A DNA stretch of 64,000 nt from contig CAWJLA010000001.1 in assembly GCA_963843605.1 (NCBI GenBank), positions 992,001-1,056,000 of the forward strand. Reading direction: 5' to 3'. This document shows positions 18,473 to 27,022 of the stretch, one piece after another; position 1 is the first letter of the stretch, and each line of letters opens with the position of its first letter. The notes beneath the pieces were generated by a model. It searched no databases. It worked only from the letters and a program-made list of their open reading frames with translations, and had not been told where the DNA came from. Both the position numbers and the translations under genes were made by a program. The DNA comes from FEN-1297 sp963843605 (GTDB lineage: Bacteria; Bacteroidota; Ignavibacteria; Ignavibacteriales; Ignavibacteriaceae).

Positions 18473-18512
18473 GTTCAATTAAAAATTAAAAAATACAAAT
18501 TAAAAATTTTGT
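18473..18512. repeat. Solo low-complexity word array upstream of tex
   Basis: Reiterates AATTAAAAA and TACAAATTAAAAATTTTG, the same words that flank the four-helix-bundle gene at 57873. It begins immediately next to the tex start codon. No four-helix gene is present here. Confidence 0.55.
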
Positions 18513-18811
18513 GAGTTTATTTTCCTAATTACATTAAAATTTAATTAGGGTTTCTAAGTAATATCAAAAAAAGTTCTTTTGCAACTTGATTTATATAAAG
18601 TTTTTTTCATAACAATTTTAATTATTAGTTTAATCAAAAAAATCGTAAATATTTCGGACTATCTTTTTTAGTAAACAAAGACGGTATATTATTAAAAGCA
18701 ATCATTTATTATTAGATGGGGGTTACTCAGCGAAACTCTATGCTGAATCTGTGATCTCGAAGGCCCACAAGAAGTATCACTGAGTTACACTGAGTGCGCA
18801 CAGAGTCCCAC

Positions 18812-19108
18812 TTATAGGCGTTAACCTAATTTTGGAAAATAATTTTTTAAGCTATTATAAATAAAAGAGTTGAACTCCTACGGAGTTCGGTTATTTGTGG
18901 GACTGGTTTTGCTAAAAACATTTAACTCCTAACGGAGTTAAATCATTTCAAGAGGATCTTAAATCCCGTGGGGATTTTATGTTTGCAGAAGATTTAACCC
19001 CAAATAAAATAAGAACACCGTAGATGTTCAACGATTTCCTCTTATTTCATTGTATTTCATATGGCATTACTAAAATAATATTTTAATTTCTTAGGTTGAC
19101 GCCTATGG
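18812..19108. mobile_element. MITE-like element A (297 bp) with 9-bp target duplication
   Basis: The ends are inverted: TATAGGCGTTAACCTAA at the left and TTAGGTTGACGCCTAT at the right (about 15 of 16 matching). The identical 9-mer GAGTCCCAC flanks it at 18803-18811 and 19109-19117. Inside are four short hairpins: GAACTCCTACGGAGTTC, TTAACTCCTAACGGAGTTAA, AAATCCCGTGGGGATTT and GAACACCGTAGATGTTC. No coding capacity. A shorter relative lies inverted at 51484-51707. Confidence 0.88.
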
Positions 19109-19302
19109 GAGTCCCACTGAAAAATAATTAGACTATGCACTGTGAAACTAAGTGCTCCCCAAAGCCGGGAAGATGCATTACGGTGCTTATTAGATCAGAG
19201 GTGTGAATACTAAATATTGTTGAAATTATTATATTTCGTTAATACTAATAGTGACATTAAATCGTTAATTTATGCCGTTAACTTTTAAAGGGAACATTTG
19301 AA

Positions 19303-19647
19303 ATGGAAAAAATAACCATATACGAAAAGCCCACTTGTACAACTTGCAAAAAAGCAATAAGGATATTAAAAGAAAACGGGGTTTCGTTTGAAGAAGTGAA
19401 TTATTACATAGAACCGTTCACGAAAAAGAAACTTGAAGAATTATTAAAAAAAATGGACATGAAACCAAGCGAGCTATTAAGGAGGAACGAGAAGGCTTAT
19501 AAGGAATTAAAATTGAGCTCATACGACGAGGGGCAAATACTCGATCTTATGCTTCTAAACAGTGATCTGATCCAAAGACCGATTGTTGAGAAGGGAGACA
19601 GGGCTATACTCGCCCGCCCCGCAGAAAAGATAAGCGAACTTTTTTAA
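19303..19647 (+). CDS. ArsC/Spx-family thioredoxin-fold protein
   Basis: 114 aa, full length for the ArsC/YffB/Spx family. The active-site loop is CTTC (Cys12, Cys15), then RILKENGVSFEEVNYY, LLRRNEKAYK (Arg60 equivalent), and RPIVEKGDRAILARP with the conserved Arg-Pro. The CxxC loop favours a thiol-disulfide or Spx-like role over a dedicated arsenate reductase, but arsenate reduction with glutaredoxin-like partners cannot be excluded. AAAGGG precedes the start. Convergent with ppk2, 5 bp apart. No ars genes are nearby. Confidence 0.85.
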   Translation: MEKITIYEKPTCTTCKKAIRILKENGVSFEEVNYYIEPFTKKKLEELLKKMDMKPSELLRRNEKAYKELKLSSYDEGQILDLMLLNSDLIQRPIVEKGDRAILARPAEKISELF

Positions 19648-19652
19648 GACCT

Positions 19653-20516
19653 TTATTTTTCGTTCTCAAGAATCTTTTTGCTTTCCTGCAGTCCGGCCAG
19701 TTGTTCTTTACTCAACTTGGGATAATTGATCGGCATTTTCTCCATTGTTTCTGCAATAATTCTTGAAACAAGTAATCTCATGAACCATTTATGGTCGGCC
19801 GGAATTATATACCAGGGCGCGTATTTCCTACTGGTAGCCGCAAGTGCTTCTTCATAACATTTTTGATATTCGTCCCAGTACTTTCTTTCTTTCAGGTCGG
19901 AAGCAGAAAATTTCCAATTTTTAGATTCTTTGTCTATTCTGCTTAAAAATCTTTTTTTCTGTTCCTCCTTAGAAACATGCAGAAAGAATTTAATAATAAC
20001 AGTTCCGTTTTCGGAAAGATATTTTTCATAATCAGCTATCTGTCTATAGCGTTCTTTCCAGACATCGGCAGGGATAAGTCCAACGGGTATCTTTTGTTTT
20101 GTGATAAGGTCGTGAACGCGTACCACGAGTACTTCTTCATAATAAGATCGGTTGAATATTCCTATCTTTCCCCGTTCGGGCAGCGCCTTACTGCAGCGCC
20201 ACAGATAATCGTGATTTAATTCCTCCGTGGAAGGCTGTTTAAAACTTACAACACTGGTCCCCTGCGGGTTTACACCGCTCATTACATGTTTTATGGTACT
20301 GTCTTTGCCCGCGGCGTCCATTGCCTGGAATAATATAAGCACCGAATATTTATCTTCCGCATAAAGTTTGCTTTGAAGTTTCTTCATTTCTTTGATATTA
20401 TTCTTAAGATCCTTCTTTGCTTTTTTCTTGCTTTCATAGTCGCCGGTTTCGCCGGTATCAAATTCGGACAGATTAATTTTGCCGTTTTGTTTGGCAATAT
20501 ATTTACTGATATTCAT
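19653..20516 (-). CDS. ppk2: Polyphosphate kinase 2 family
   Basis: Uses polyphosphate as phosphate donor to nucleoside mono- or diphosphates (or the reverse). 287 aa with one PPK2 domain: Walker A FQAMDAAGKDST near 65-76, lid-module residues around ERGKIGIFNRSYYEEVLVVRVH (Walker B and lid Arg), and FLHVSKEEQKKRFLSRID. Single-domain length is typical of class I or III, which I cannot separate by eye. Cytoplasmic. Monocistronic, downstream of a terminator that separates it from the cytochrome gene. Confidence 0.93.
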   Translation of the reverse strand: MNISKYIAKQNGKINLSEFDTGETGDYESKKKAKKDLKNNIKEMKKLQSKLYAEDKYSVLILFQAMDAAGKDSTIKHVMSGVNPQGTSVVSFKQPSTEELNHDYLWRCSKALPERGKIGIFNRSYYEEVLVVRVHDLITKQKIPVGLIPADVWKERYRQIADYEKYLSENGTVIIKFFLHVSKEEQKKRFLSRIDKESKNWKFSASDLKERKYWDEYQKCYEEALAATSRKYAPWYIIPADHKWFMRLLVSRIIAETMEKMPINYPKLSKEQLAGLQESKKILENEK

Positions 20517-20574
20517 TCAGCGCCCCGATAATGGTTAATTAACTGTATTATAATAAGTAAATTGGATGTGAAAT

Positions 20575-20612
20575 AAAAAGCCCCTTTGCCTTATATCATA
20601 AAGCAAAGGGGC
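20575..20612 (-). terminator. Rho-independent terminator of the cytochrome gene
   Basis: GCCCCTTTGC (20580-20589) pairs perfectly with GCAAAGGGGC (20603-20612). On the minus strand it is followed by TTTTT (20575-20579). It lies 20 bp beyond the cytochrome stop at 20633. Confidence 0.92.
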
Positions 20613-20632
20613 CTTTTGGGGTTTAGATAAAA

Positions 20633-21613
20633 TTAATTAGGAGTAAAAACCGCCACCTGATGACGTACCGGTTTTATCGTTCTGAGGTATGTATATATTG
20701 CGCTTAAATCTTCCTCTTTCATTCCCGCAAAGAACGTCCACGGCATCAATGTATTAAATCCGTCTTTACTTACAGGAACATTTTTGGCGCTATCAGAATC
20801 GAAATGTTTAAAACGCGAGATAAAATTTTCTTTGGTCCATTTACCTATGCCTGTTTCGTTATCCGGAGTAATATTAGCGGACCTCAAAGTTCCGAAGGGC
20901 ATATTAAATACCATTCCGCCGGCAAGTGTTAAGTTCTCAACAGGCTTTCCTTTCACCATAGGAGTATGGCAGTCGCCGCATCCGGCTATTGTTGTCAAAT
21001 ATTTTCCGTATGCCAGAGTATCAGATTTATCGGGACTTTTACCTCCGTTATATGTAACCAGCGGAATAGTTTTTACGATTAAATTCATTGGGAAATCAAG
21101 CTCACGGTCGGGAATTTTATTTTCGATCGGCTTTAAAGTTCTTATATAAGCTACTATAGAATATAGATCTTCGCGGGACAGCGAGTTAAAACTGTAGTAC
21201 GGCATTAAAGGGAACAATGCTTTACCGTCTTTTGTTACGCCGGTAGTAATTGCTCTAATTAGTTCGCCGTCTGTCCAGTTACCTATTCCCGACGGAGTAA
21301 TATTCAATGCGTAAATAGTTCCGGGCACGCCGTCAATAGCTTTGTCGTATTTCTCTCCCCCCATTCCCCGGGAAGCCGGTATTAGCGGTCCGGCAAACTT
21401 TGAAAAATCCCGCTTCGAGTGGCAGTCCATACATCCCGTTACATGGTTTGCAAGATATTCGCCTCGAGCAACTCTTTCCGGAGTAATCTCAACTTTAACA
21501 TCAGCAGCAGGCGACGTCTTGGGGAAAGTGAGATTAAAATAAACTAAAAAGATAATGACAATTACAACAAATACGCTTACAAGAATCCCGAGCAACTTTA
21601 GAAGTTTTTTCAT
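20633..21613 (-). CDS. Membrane-anchored dihaem cytochrome c
   Basis: 326 aa with an N-terminal membrane anchor (residues 4-28) and two cytochrome c domains in the periplasm. Haem sites are C61-MD-C64-H65 and C212-GD-C215-H216. Each domain has a plausible axial Met in LMPYYSF (near 137) and LMPWTFF (near 293). The layout resembles the cytochrome subunits of alcohol/sugar dehydrogenases, but no dehydrogenase gene is adjacent, so partner and donor are unknown. Inferred role: periplasmic electron transfer to a terminal oxidase. Confidence 0.9.
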   Translation of the reverse strand: MKKLLKLLGILVSVFVVIVIIFLVYFNLTFPKTSPAADVKVEITPERVARGEYLANHVTGCMDCHSKRDFSKFAGPLIPASRGMGGEKYDKAIDGVPGTIYALNITPSGIGNWTDGELIRAITTGVTKDGKALFPLMPYYSFNSLSREDLYSIVAYIRTLKPIENKIPDRELDFPMNLIVKTIPLVTYNGGKSPDKSDTLAYGKYLTTIAGCGDCHTPMVKGKPVENLTLAGGMVFNMPFGTLRSANITPDNETGIGKWTKENFISRFKHFDSDSAKNVPVSKDGFNTLMPWTFFAGMKEEDLSAIYTYLRTIKPVRHQVAVFTPN

Positions 21614-21905
21614 GTTTCCCTCTATTTTTGTTTTAATAATAAAGTAAGTATAGAAATAGATATAAAACGCCGATAACGAATTTTCAAGTTTACCGGAAAT
21701 TGAAAGTGATTTTAATAAAAACGGAGTTCCGCTCCTAGAAAAGAAATTTGCGGGATTATAATATGAAAGGTTTTTTCATTTGTCAATATATTTTAAAATA
21801 TATCGGTTGGTAGATACAAACATAGACATAAACAAAAATTACCGGAAGAAACAAAATATTTTTATTATGATATTTAATTATATTTCACGACCGTGTCACC
21901 AGTAA

Positions 21906-22265
21906 TTAAAAATTCAGAGGTTTTATAATAAACATTTTTTCTTTTTTTACTTCAGGGAGACCAATTACCTGTACGCTGTCGCTTTTATCCCAGTCAATAT
22001 CGTATGTATCTGTTTTAGGCATTCCGTTGAAATTATAAAATACGGTTACCTTCCATTTGGGATCCACCCAATAACTGTAAACAACTGTATCCCCGGCTGC
22101 AAAGACATAAGTTGGTGATGTGTTAAATACCGGCAGATATTTCTCAACTTCCGGCCTGGTCATTCCAAGTTCTACCTTATCCGCCTGTTGGACCCAGTAC
22201 GGCGTAGAACATCCGGCTGTAAAAATAGCAGTTGTAATAATTAAAATAATTATAAATTTCTTCAT
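21906..22265 (-). CDS. Small lipoprotein, BamE/SmpA-like organisation
   Basis: 119 aa with a signal peptide and a lipobox ending IFTAGC (Cys19). The mature part starts STPYWVQQADKVELGMTRPEVEKYLP. The LGMTRPEVEKYL helix resembles the start of SmpA/OmlA (BamE) folds, in which a short helix pair packs on a small sheet. The remainder (YSYWVDPKWKVTVFYNFNGMP) fits three strands. Similarity is by pattern only, so I do not name it bamE. Monocistronic. Confidence 0.65.
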   Translation of the reverse strand: MKKFIIILIITTAIFTAGCSTPYWVQQADKVELGMTRPEVEKYLPVFNTSPTYVFAAGDTVVYSYWVDPKWKVTVFYNFNGMPKTDTYDIDWDKSDSVQVIGLPEVKKEKMFIIKPLNF

Positions 22266-22664
22266 TGCAATTTTACTTTCCGCAAAGATAATAAAATATG
22301 CATATTAATTTAACTCAAAGAGCTTAAACTTATTTCAGCAACTGAAATTTAGCAGTATTAAAATTCTTCATGTCATACTCGCGAAAGCGGGAATCCATTT
22401 ATTAATTTCGCTAAAAAGTTGATTCTCACATTCCTGCCGGTGGGCAAATTTTCGCAGTAATGACGAATTGAGAATCTCTGTTTTTAAATTACATTTTCGA
22501 AATACTTCGATGTGTAGGCAAGAAAAACATATTAGGACACTGCAGTATATTTTTATTATTTTAAACTTGTTAATAATTTAAGTTTGGGTTCATCTAAAAT
22601 CTTAGTTGAGTAATTCGGTACGTCAAATAATACAAATAACAACCAATTTTTATTAAAGATATAA
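22266..22664. other. Non-coding gap with a REP-like repeat
   Basis: Contains ATGTCATACTCGCGAAAGCGGGAATCC from about 22368 and a facing GCAGTAATGACGAATT near 22455-22470, with a CCTGCCGGTGGGCA core. It is an interspersed palindromic repeat of the TGTCAT...ATGACG type with no coding capacity. The tag promoter probably lies in the last 100 bp. Confidence 0.55.
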
Positions 22665-23246
22665 ATGCAGAATAAAGATATACAACGGTGCGGATGGTCT
22701 GCTTCCGATCCTTTATATATTTTATATCATGACGAAGAGTGGGGAGTGCCGGTGCACAACGACAGAAAGTTATTTGAATTTCTGATTCTCGAAGGCGCTC
22801 AGGCCGGATTAAGCTGGATAACAATCCTCAAGAAAAGAAAAAATTACAGAAAAGCATTTGACAATTTTAATCCCGTTAAAATAGCTGCATACGACGAGCC
22901 TAAGATAAAAGATTTGCTCGAGGACAGCGGAATCATACGCAACCGTCTTAAAATAAGGGCGGCAGTACAAAATGCAGAATCATTTATTAAGGTTGCCGGA
23001 GAATTCGGTTCATTTGATAAATATATCTGGCAGTTTACCGGAAGCAAGCCGATACTCAATCACTGGAAAAAATTAAGCGATATTCCGGCAAAAACAACCG
23101 AATCGGATTTAATGAGCAAGGATTTGAAGCGCAGGGGATTTAAGTTCGTAGGTTCCACTATTTGTTATGCTTTCATGCAGGCAACGGGAATGGTTAATGA
23201 TCATATAACCGGCTGTTTCAGACATAAAGAATTATTGCGCATTTAA
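22665..23246 (+). CDS. tag: DNA-3-methyladenine glycosylase I
   Basis: Excises 3-methyladenine from alkylated DNA. 193 aa, standard Tag length. Zinc ligands match the family: Cys9 (QRCGW), His22 (YHDEEWG), His180 and Cys184 (DHITGC). The base-binding FLILEGAQAGLSW carries the conserved Glu. WxxF-type core residues and ILNHWKK are also present. The Shine-Dalgarno is weak. Followed by a Trm112-like gene 57 bp downstream on the same strand. Confidence 0.95.
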   Translation: MQNKDIQRCGWSASDPLYILYHDEEWGVPVHNDRKLFEFLILEGAQAGLSWITILKKRKNYRKAFDNFNPVKIAAYDEPKIKDLLEDSGIIRNRLKIRAAVQNAESFIKVAGEFGSFDKYIWQFTGSKPILNHWKKLSDIPAKTTESDLMSKDLKRRGFKFVGSTICYAFMQATGMVNDHITGCFRHKELLRI

Positions 23247-23303
23247 GCACTTGTCATAGTCTTTTTTTAATTATAATTTAAATAAGAAATTTTTGAGGAT
23301 AAA

Positions 23304-23519
23304 ATGATAAGCAAGGAACTATTGGAAATACTTTGCTGCCCCGAGACAAAAGCGGATCTAGTTCTGGACGGAAATACTTTGGTTTCGGTAGACAAAAAAA
23401 CGCGCCGGCGTTACAGAATTGAAGACGATATACCTATCATGCTTATTGAAGAATCCGAGCAATTAAGTTTGGAAGAATGGCAGTCGATTATGGATAAACA
23501 CGGCAGAAAGGCAGAATAA
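23304..23519 (+). CDS. Trm112/UPF0434-like small protein
   Basis: 71 aa. The start MISKELLEILCCPETKADL and RYRIEDDIPIMLIEE match the Trm112-like family, a small zinc-ribbon-like fold; eukaryotic Trm112 activates methyltransferases. Only the CCPE pair of cysteines is kept, so zinc binding is doubtful. TTTGAGGA precedes the ATG. It ends 8 bp before an isoprenylcysteine-methyltransferase-like gene. Confidence 0.88.
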   Translation: MISKELLEILCCPETKADLVLDGNTLVSVDKKTRRRYRIEDDIPIMLIEESEQLSLEEWQSIMDKHGRKAE

Positions 23520-23527
23520 CCCCGAAT

Positions 23528-24106
23528 ATGGATCCAATTAATATTTTTGTAGGTATTAATTTTATAGCAACATTCGGTGCTAACTTAGGCGGCGCACAGA
23601 AGGGATTAAAATCTACGGTATCTGCCGCCAAAGAAAAACCGAGGACTTATCTTCAGAAACTGCCTCTTTATTTATCGGTTATTACTCTGATAGCTTTAAT
23701 TTTTGCGGTATTCCGGCTGGGAACAATTGAATATAAGGAGTCCTATCAAAACCTGCGAATAGCCGGATTAATTATTTACGTCGTATTTTCCTGGGTGCAG
23801 ATATGGGCTTCCAGAAAACTCGGAAGTAATTTTTCTACCGAAATTCTAATTTCCAAAAACCATCAGCTTATTACAAAAGGACCTTTTAAATTTATAAGAC
23901 ATCCTCAATATCTTTCACAGTTCCTTATGGATCTCGGCGGAGGTATTGCAACGTTAAGCTATATACTTATTCCGCTTGCCGTAATAGAACTGCCGTTTTT
24001 AATTCTGAGAGCAGCACTTGAAGACAAGCTCCTTGCAAAACATTTTAATGCCGCATTCGATAGTTACAAAAAGAAATCCGGTTTTATGATACCGTTCATC
24101 GGATGA
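23528..24106 (+). CDS. ICMT/PEMT-like membrane methyltransferase
   Basis: 192 aa with about four membrane segments (near 48-65, 75-92, 130-150, 155-165). The C-terminal signature LITKGPFKFIRHPQYLSQF with the later LEDKLLAKHF is the S-adenosylmethionine site of the isoprenylcysteine carboxyl methyltransferase/phospholipid methyltransferase family. The bacterial substrate is unknown; a lipid or small isoprenoid acid is likely. It follows the Trm112-like gene by 8 bp, so they probably form one unit. Confidence 0.82.
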   Translation: MDPINIFVGINFIATFGANLGGAQKGLKSTVSAAKEKPRTYLQKLPLYLSVITLIALIFAVFRLGTIEYKESYQNLRIAGLIIYVVFSWVQIWASRKLGSNFSTEILISKNHQLITKGPFKFIRHPQYLSQFLMDLGGGIATLSYILIPLAVIELPFLILRAALEDKLLAKHFNAAFDSYKKKSGFMIPFIG

Positions 24107-24140
24107 CGCAGTAAAACTTACAAACTTAAAACCATTGCAG

Positions 24141-25682
24141 ATGAAGTTAAAAGTTCTTTTTATATTCATATTATTTTACGGTTTAATAAACGCTCAAAAT
24201 TTCCGTCACCTTTCGGTTATTTCTCCCGGAGGGACAAAGTATGTTCCGATATACGATAGAGAAGGCACAGTCTACTATGCGGTAAAACCTCTGGCAGAAG
24301 CTCTTTCGGTAAATTATTCGTACTCACCTTCCGAAGAAAAAGTTAAACTTGATTTTCACGGCTATCAGGTTTTTATCAGTTCTAAAAACCCTTTTATTGT
24401 TTTAAAAAATAAAAGGCAGAACAAATCCAGAATCTACCAGCTTCCGACATCTACATATTTTTTCCAAAACCGTTTATATGTTCCTCTTAAATACAGTCTC
24501 GATATTTTGAGGCTGGCTTCCGGATTGGAGATGGACTTTCAAAGCCCGGATAAGCTGACTGTAAAGCCGGGCAATAACAGAACAACAACTGCTTACAATA
24601 ACGGAACTGCTCCTGCCGGTTATGATATCAGCGGTCTTTCGGTTGACGAAAAGGCCAACGGCACTCTTGTGAGGGTAGAAACTAATAAAAGAATATATTC
24701 TTACAACAGTTCGTTTAAGAACGGGGTTCTAACTATAATTTTCAGGAACGTTCACTCTAATATATCGTCTATAGATAAGACCGGCGGACAGGGATTAATA
24801 AAATGGATAAAAGCGGAAAACCGGAAAAAAGATACCGAAATAAAATTCGGATTAAGCAAAGAATATACGACGAGCGAAGTATTGAACGTAGATAACAGCA
24901 ACGATATACTAATCGCTCTTCATAATAAAATATTCGAGAATAATGCTTTTAAAAAGAAAGAAAAAGCAAAATGGGACTTTAATGTTATCGTTATAGATGC
25001 AGGACACGGCGGAAAAGATTCGGGCACAATAGGTGTGGGAGGAGTAAAAGAAAAAAATGTTAATCTCGGTATTGCTTTAAAACTCGGTAAAGAAATCGAA
25101 ACGAAGATGAAGGATGTTAAGGTGGTCTATACAAGAAAGACCGATAAGTTTGTAGAATTATATAAGCGCGGACAAATTGCAAATGAGGCAAACGGGAACT
25201 TGTTTATTTCAATACATTGCAATGCAACTCCCAGGAAACCCAGCAGCGTAAACGGTTCGGAAGTTTATTTACTTCGTCCCGGAAGAACCAAGGAAGCAAT
25301 TTCCATAGCGGAACGTGAAAACAGCGTAATAAGCTATGAAGATAATCCTCAAAGATATCAAAAACTAACGGACGAGAATTTTATATTGGTAAGTATGGCG
25401 CAATCCGCTTATATGCGCTACTCGGAAAAGTTTGCCGAACTTGTAAACGAGGAATTCGGTAAGGATACCAGAATCGACCCGAGGGGTGTAAAGCAGGCGG
25501 GTTTTTATGTTTTGGTCGGTGCTTCCATGCCGAGTGTGCTTGTTGAAGCGGGGTTCCTTTCCAATAGAAATGATGCCAGGTATCTCGACAGCAAAAGCGG
25601 ACAGCAGGCAGTCGCTAATGCAATATTCGGTGCAATAAAAAAATTCAGGGAGATTTACGAAAAGAATATTGCGTCGGAATGA
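24141..25682 (+). CDS. N-acetylmuramoyl-L-alanine amidase (Amidase_3)
   Basis: Exported cell-wall hydrolase that cleaves the amide between MurNAc and L-Ala. The frame opens at TTG 24135, but ATG 24141 begins a clean signal peptide (MKLKVLFIFILFYGLINAQ). The N-terminal part (about 25-150) resembles a copper-amine-oxidase-like/AMIN-type wall-binding region (VYYAVKPLAEALSVNY, NRLYVPLKYSLDIL). The zinc amidase domain is C-terminal: VIVIDAGHGGKDSG (His ligand), NLFISIHCNA (His ligand), and VLVEAGFLSN with the catalytic Glu. 513 aa. No regulator (EnvC/NlpD) is nearby. Confidence 0.93.
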   Translation: MKLKVLFIFILFYGLINAQNFRHLSVISPGGTKYVPIYDREGTVYYAVKPLAEALSVNYSYSPSEEKVKLDFHGYQVFISSKNPFIVLKNKRQNKSRIYQLPTSTYFFQNRLYVPLKYSLDILRLASGLEMDFQSPDKLTVKPGNNRTTTAYNNGTAPAGYDISGLSVDEKANGTLVRVETNKRIYSYNSSFKNGVLTIIFRNVHSNISSIDKTGGQGLIKWIKAENRKKDTEIKFGLSKEYTTSEVLNVDNSNDILIALHNKIFENNAFKKKEKAKWDFNVIVIDAGHGGKDSGTIGVGGVKEKNVNLGIALKLGKEIETKMKDVKVVYTRKTDKFVELYKRGQIANEANGNLFISIHCNATPRKPSSVNGSEVYLLRPGRTKEAISIAERENSVISYEDNPQRYQKLTDENFILVSMAQSAYMRYSEKFAELVNEEFGKDTRIDPRGVKQAGFYVLVGASMPSVLVEAGFLSNRNDARYLDSKSGQQAVANAIFGAIKKFREIYEKNIASE

Positions 25683-25776
25683 GTTTTGTTTCTTAAAATA
25701 GAAATATTTTTTTACCACTTAGGCACAAAGAACACTGAGTAACACTAAGATAATTTTTAACTGAATAGGATTAACC

Positions 25777-27006
25777 TTATTCCTTTTTTGATATCGCAAC
25801 TTTAAGTGTTTCGCCCTCGGTCTTCGCGATTACAGCTGCACCGCATGAATCGCTCCAGACGTTTACGGTTGTTCTGCACATATCAAGGATCCTGTCGACT
25901 GCCAGAATTAATCCGACGCCTTCCAGCGGAAGTCCGACCGACTTTAATACCACCGAAAGCATTACAAAACCGGCCATAGGTATGCCTGCGGCTCCTATAG
26001 ATGCTAGAAGAGCGGTAAAAACAACAACAAACTGGTGGAGAAAATCAAGATGAATTCCGTATGCCTGTGCTATAAACATAGCGGCTACACATTCATATAA
26101 TGCTGTTCCGTCCATGTTAACCGTTGCACCTAATGGAAGGACAAAACTGCTCACTTCGTTCGACACGCCGGCTTCGTGTTCAATCGCATCCAGAGTTAAA
26201 GGCAAAGTTGCGGATGACGATGATGTTGAAAATGCAGTAATCAGCGGGGTTGCTACCGCTTTAGCGTGCTTCCATGGATCGGCTTTGCCTATAAATCTTA
26301 ATATCAACGGCAATGTTATAAAAGCATGAAAAATCAAGCCGAGTAAAACCGAAGACATATACATTCCCAGACTTTGAATTAAACTCAGCAGATTCGACTG
26401 TTCCGCTACAACTCCGGCTACCAGTCCGAAAATACCCAAAGGCGCAAATTTAATTACGAGTCCGGTAATTTTCATCATTACTTCGAATCCGGCGTTAAAT
26501 AAATTTATGAGAGGTTTTTTATGCTGTTCGGAGATTTTGGTAATAAAATAACCGACGAGGAATGAGAAAAAAATTATTGCGAGCATGTCCGCCGAAGTCA
26601 GGGATTGAAAAATATTTGTCGGTATAAGCCTCAGCAAAATATTACCCAGGTTTTGATTTGCTGCGCTAAGATGCTCAACACTTTGTTTAAGACCCAGATC
26701 CGCGCCAACACCTGGTTGAATAAGGTTAACAAATGTCAACCCGATCAAGATAGCGGCTAGGCTTGTAGTTATATAATATGTTAAAGTTTTTAGTCCCATT
26801 TTGCCGAGGTTTTCGGCATCGCCTACGTTCGCAACACCTGAAACAATCGAGGTCAGAACAAGAGGGACGATAATCATATTTAAAGCCCGCAGAAATAGAT
26901 CCCCCATCCATTTTACATCATCCACATATCCGGGAAGAAATATTCCAAACAGAAATGCGAAGGCAAGGGCGATAAGAATTTGCCAGTGTAGTTTTATTTT
27001 AAGCAT
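25777..27006 (-). CDS. Dicarboxylate/amino acid:cation symporter (SLC1/DAACS)
   Basis: Sodium- or proton-coupled importer of glutamate, aspartate or C4-dicarboxylates. The frame reaches 27066, overlapping hemW; ATG 27006 (MLKIKLHWQIL) with a GGGA upstream avoids this, giving 409 aa. Eight helices plus two re-entrant loops are consistent with the pattern: hairpin 1 STSSSSATLPLTL, TM7 GATVNMDGTALYE (the cation-binding NMDGT motif), hairpin 2 AAGIPMAGFVM, and TM8 VDRILDMCRTTVNVWSDSCGA. Substrate specificity cannot be fixed. Located 17 bp after hemW. Confidence 0.93.
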   Translation of the reverse strand: MLKIKLHWQILIALAFAFLFGIFLPGYVDDVKWMGDLFLRALNMIIVPLVLTSIVSGVANVGDAENLGKMGLKTLTYYITTSLAAILIGLTFVNLIQPGVGADLGLKQSVEHLSAANQNLGNILLRLIPTNIFQSLTSADMLAIIFFSFLVGYFITKISEQHKKPLINLFNAGFEVMMKITGLVIKFAPLGIFGLVAGVVAEQSNLLSLIQSLGMYMSSVLLGLIFHAFITLPLILRFIGKADPWKHAKAVATPLITAFSTSSSSATLPLTLDAIEHEAGVSNEVSSFVLPLGATVNMDGTALYECVAAMFIAQAYGIHLDFLHQFVVVFTALLASIGAAGIPMAGFVMLSVVLKSVGLPLEGVGLILAVDRILDMCRTTVNVWSDSCGAAVIAKTEGETLKVAISKKE

Positions 27007-27022
27007 TTGATCCCGGGGGAAA

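Noticed and set aside
19303..19647. Arsenate resistance operon
   Set aside because: Only a single ArsC/Spx-fold gene is present, with a CTTC loop and no arsB/arsR-type neighbours.
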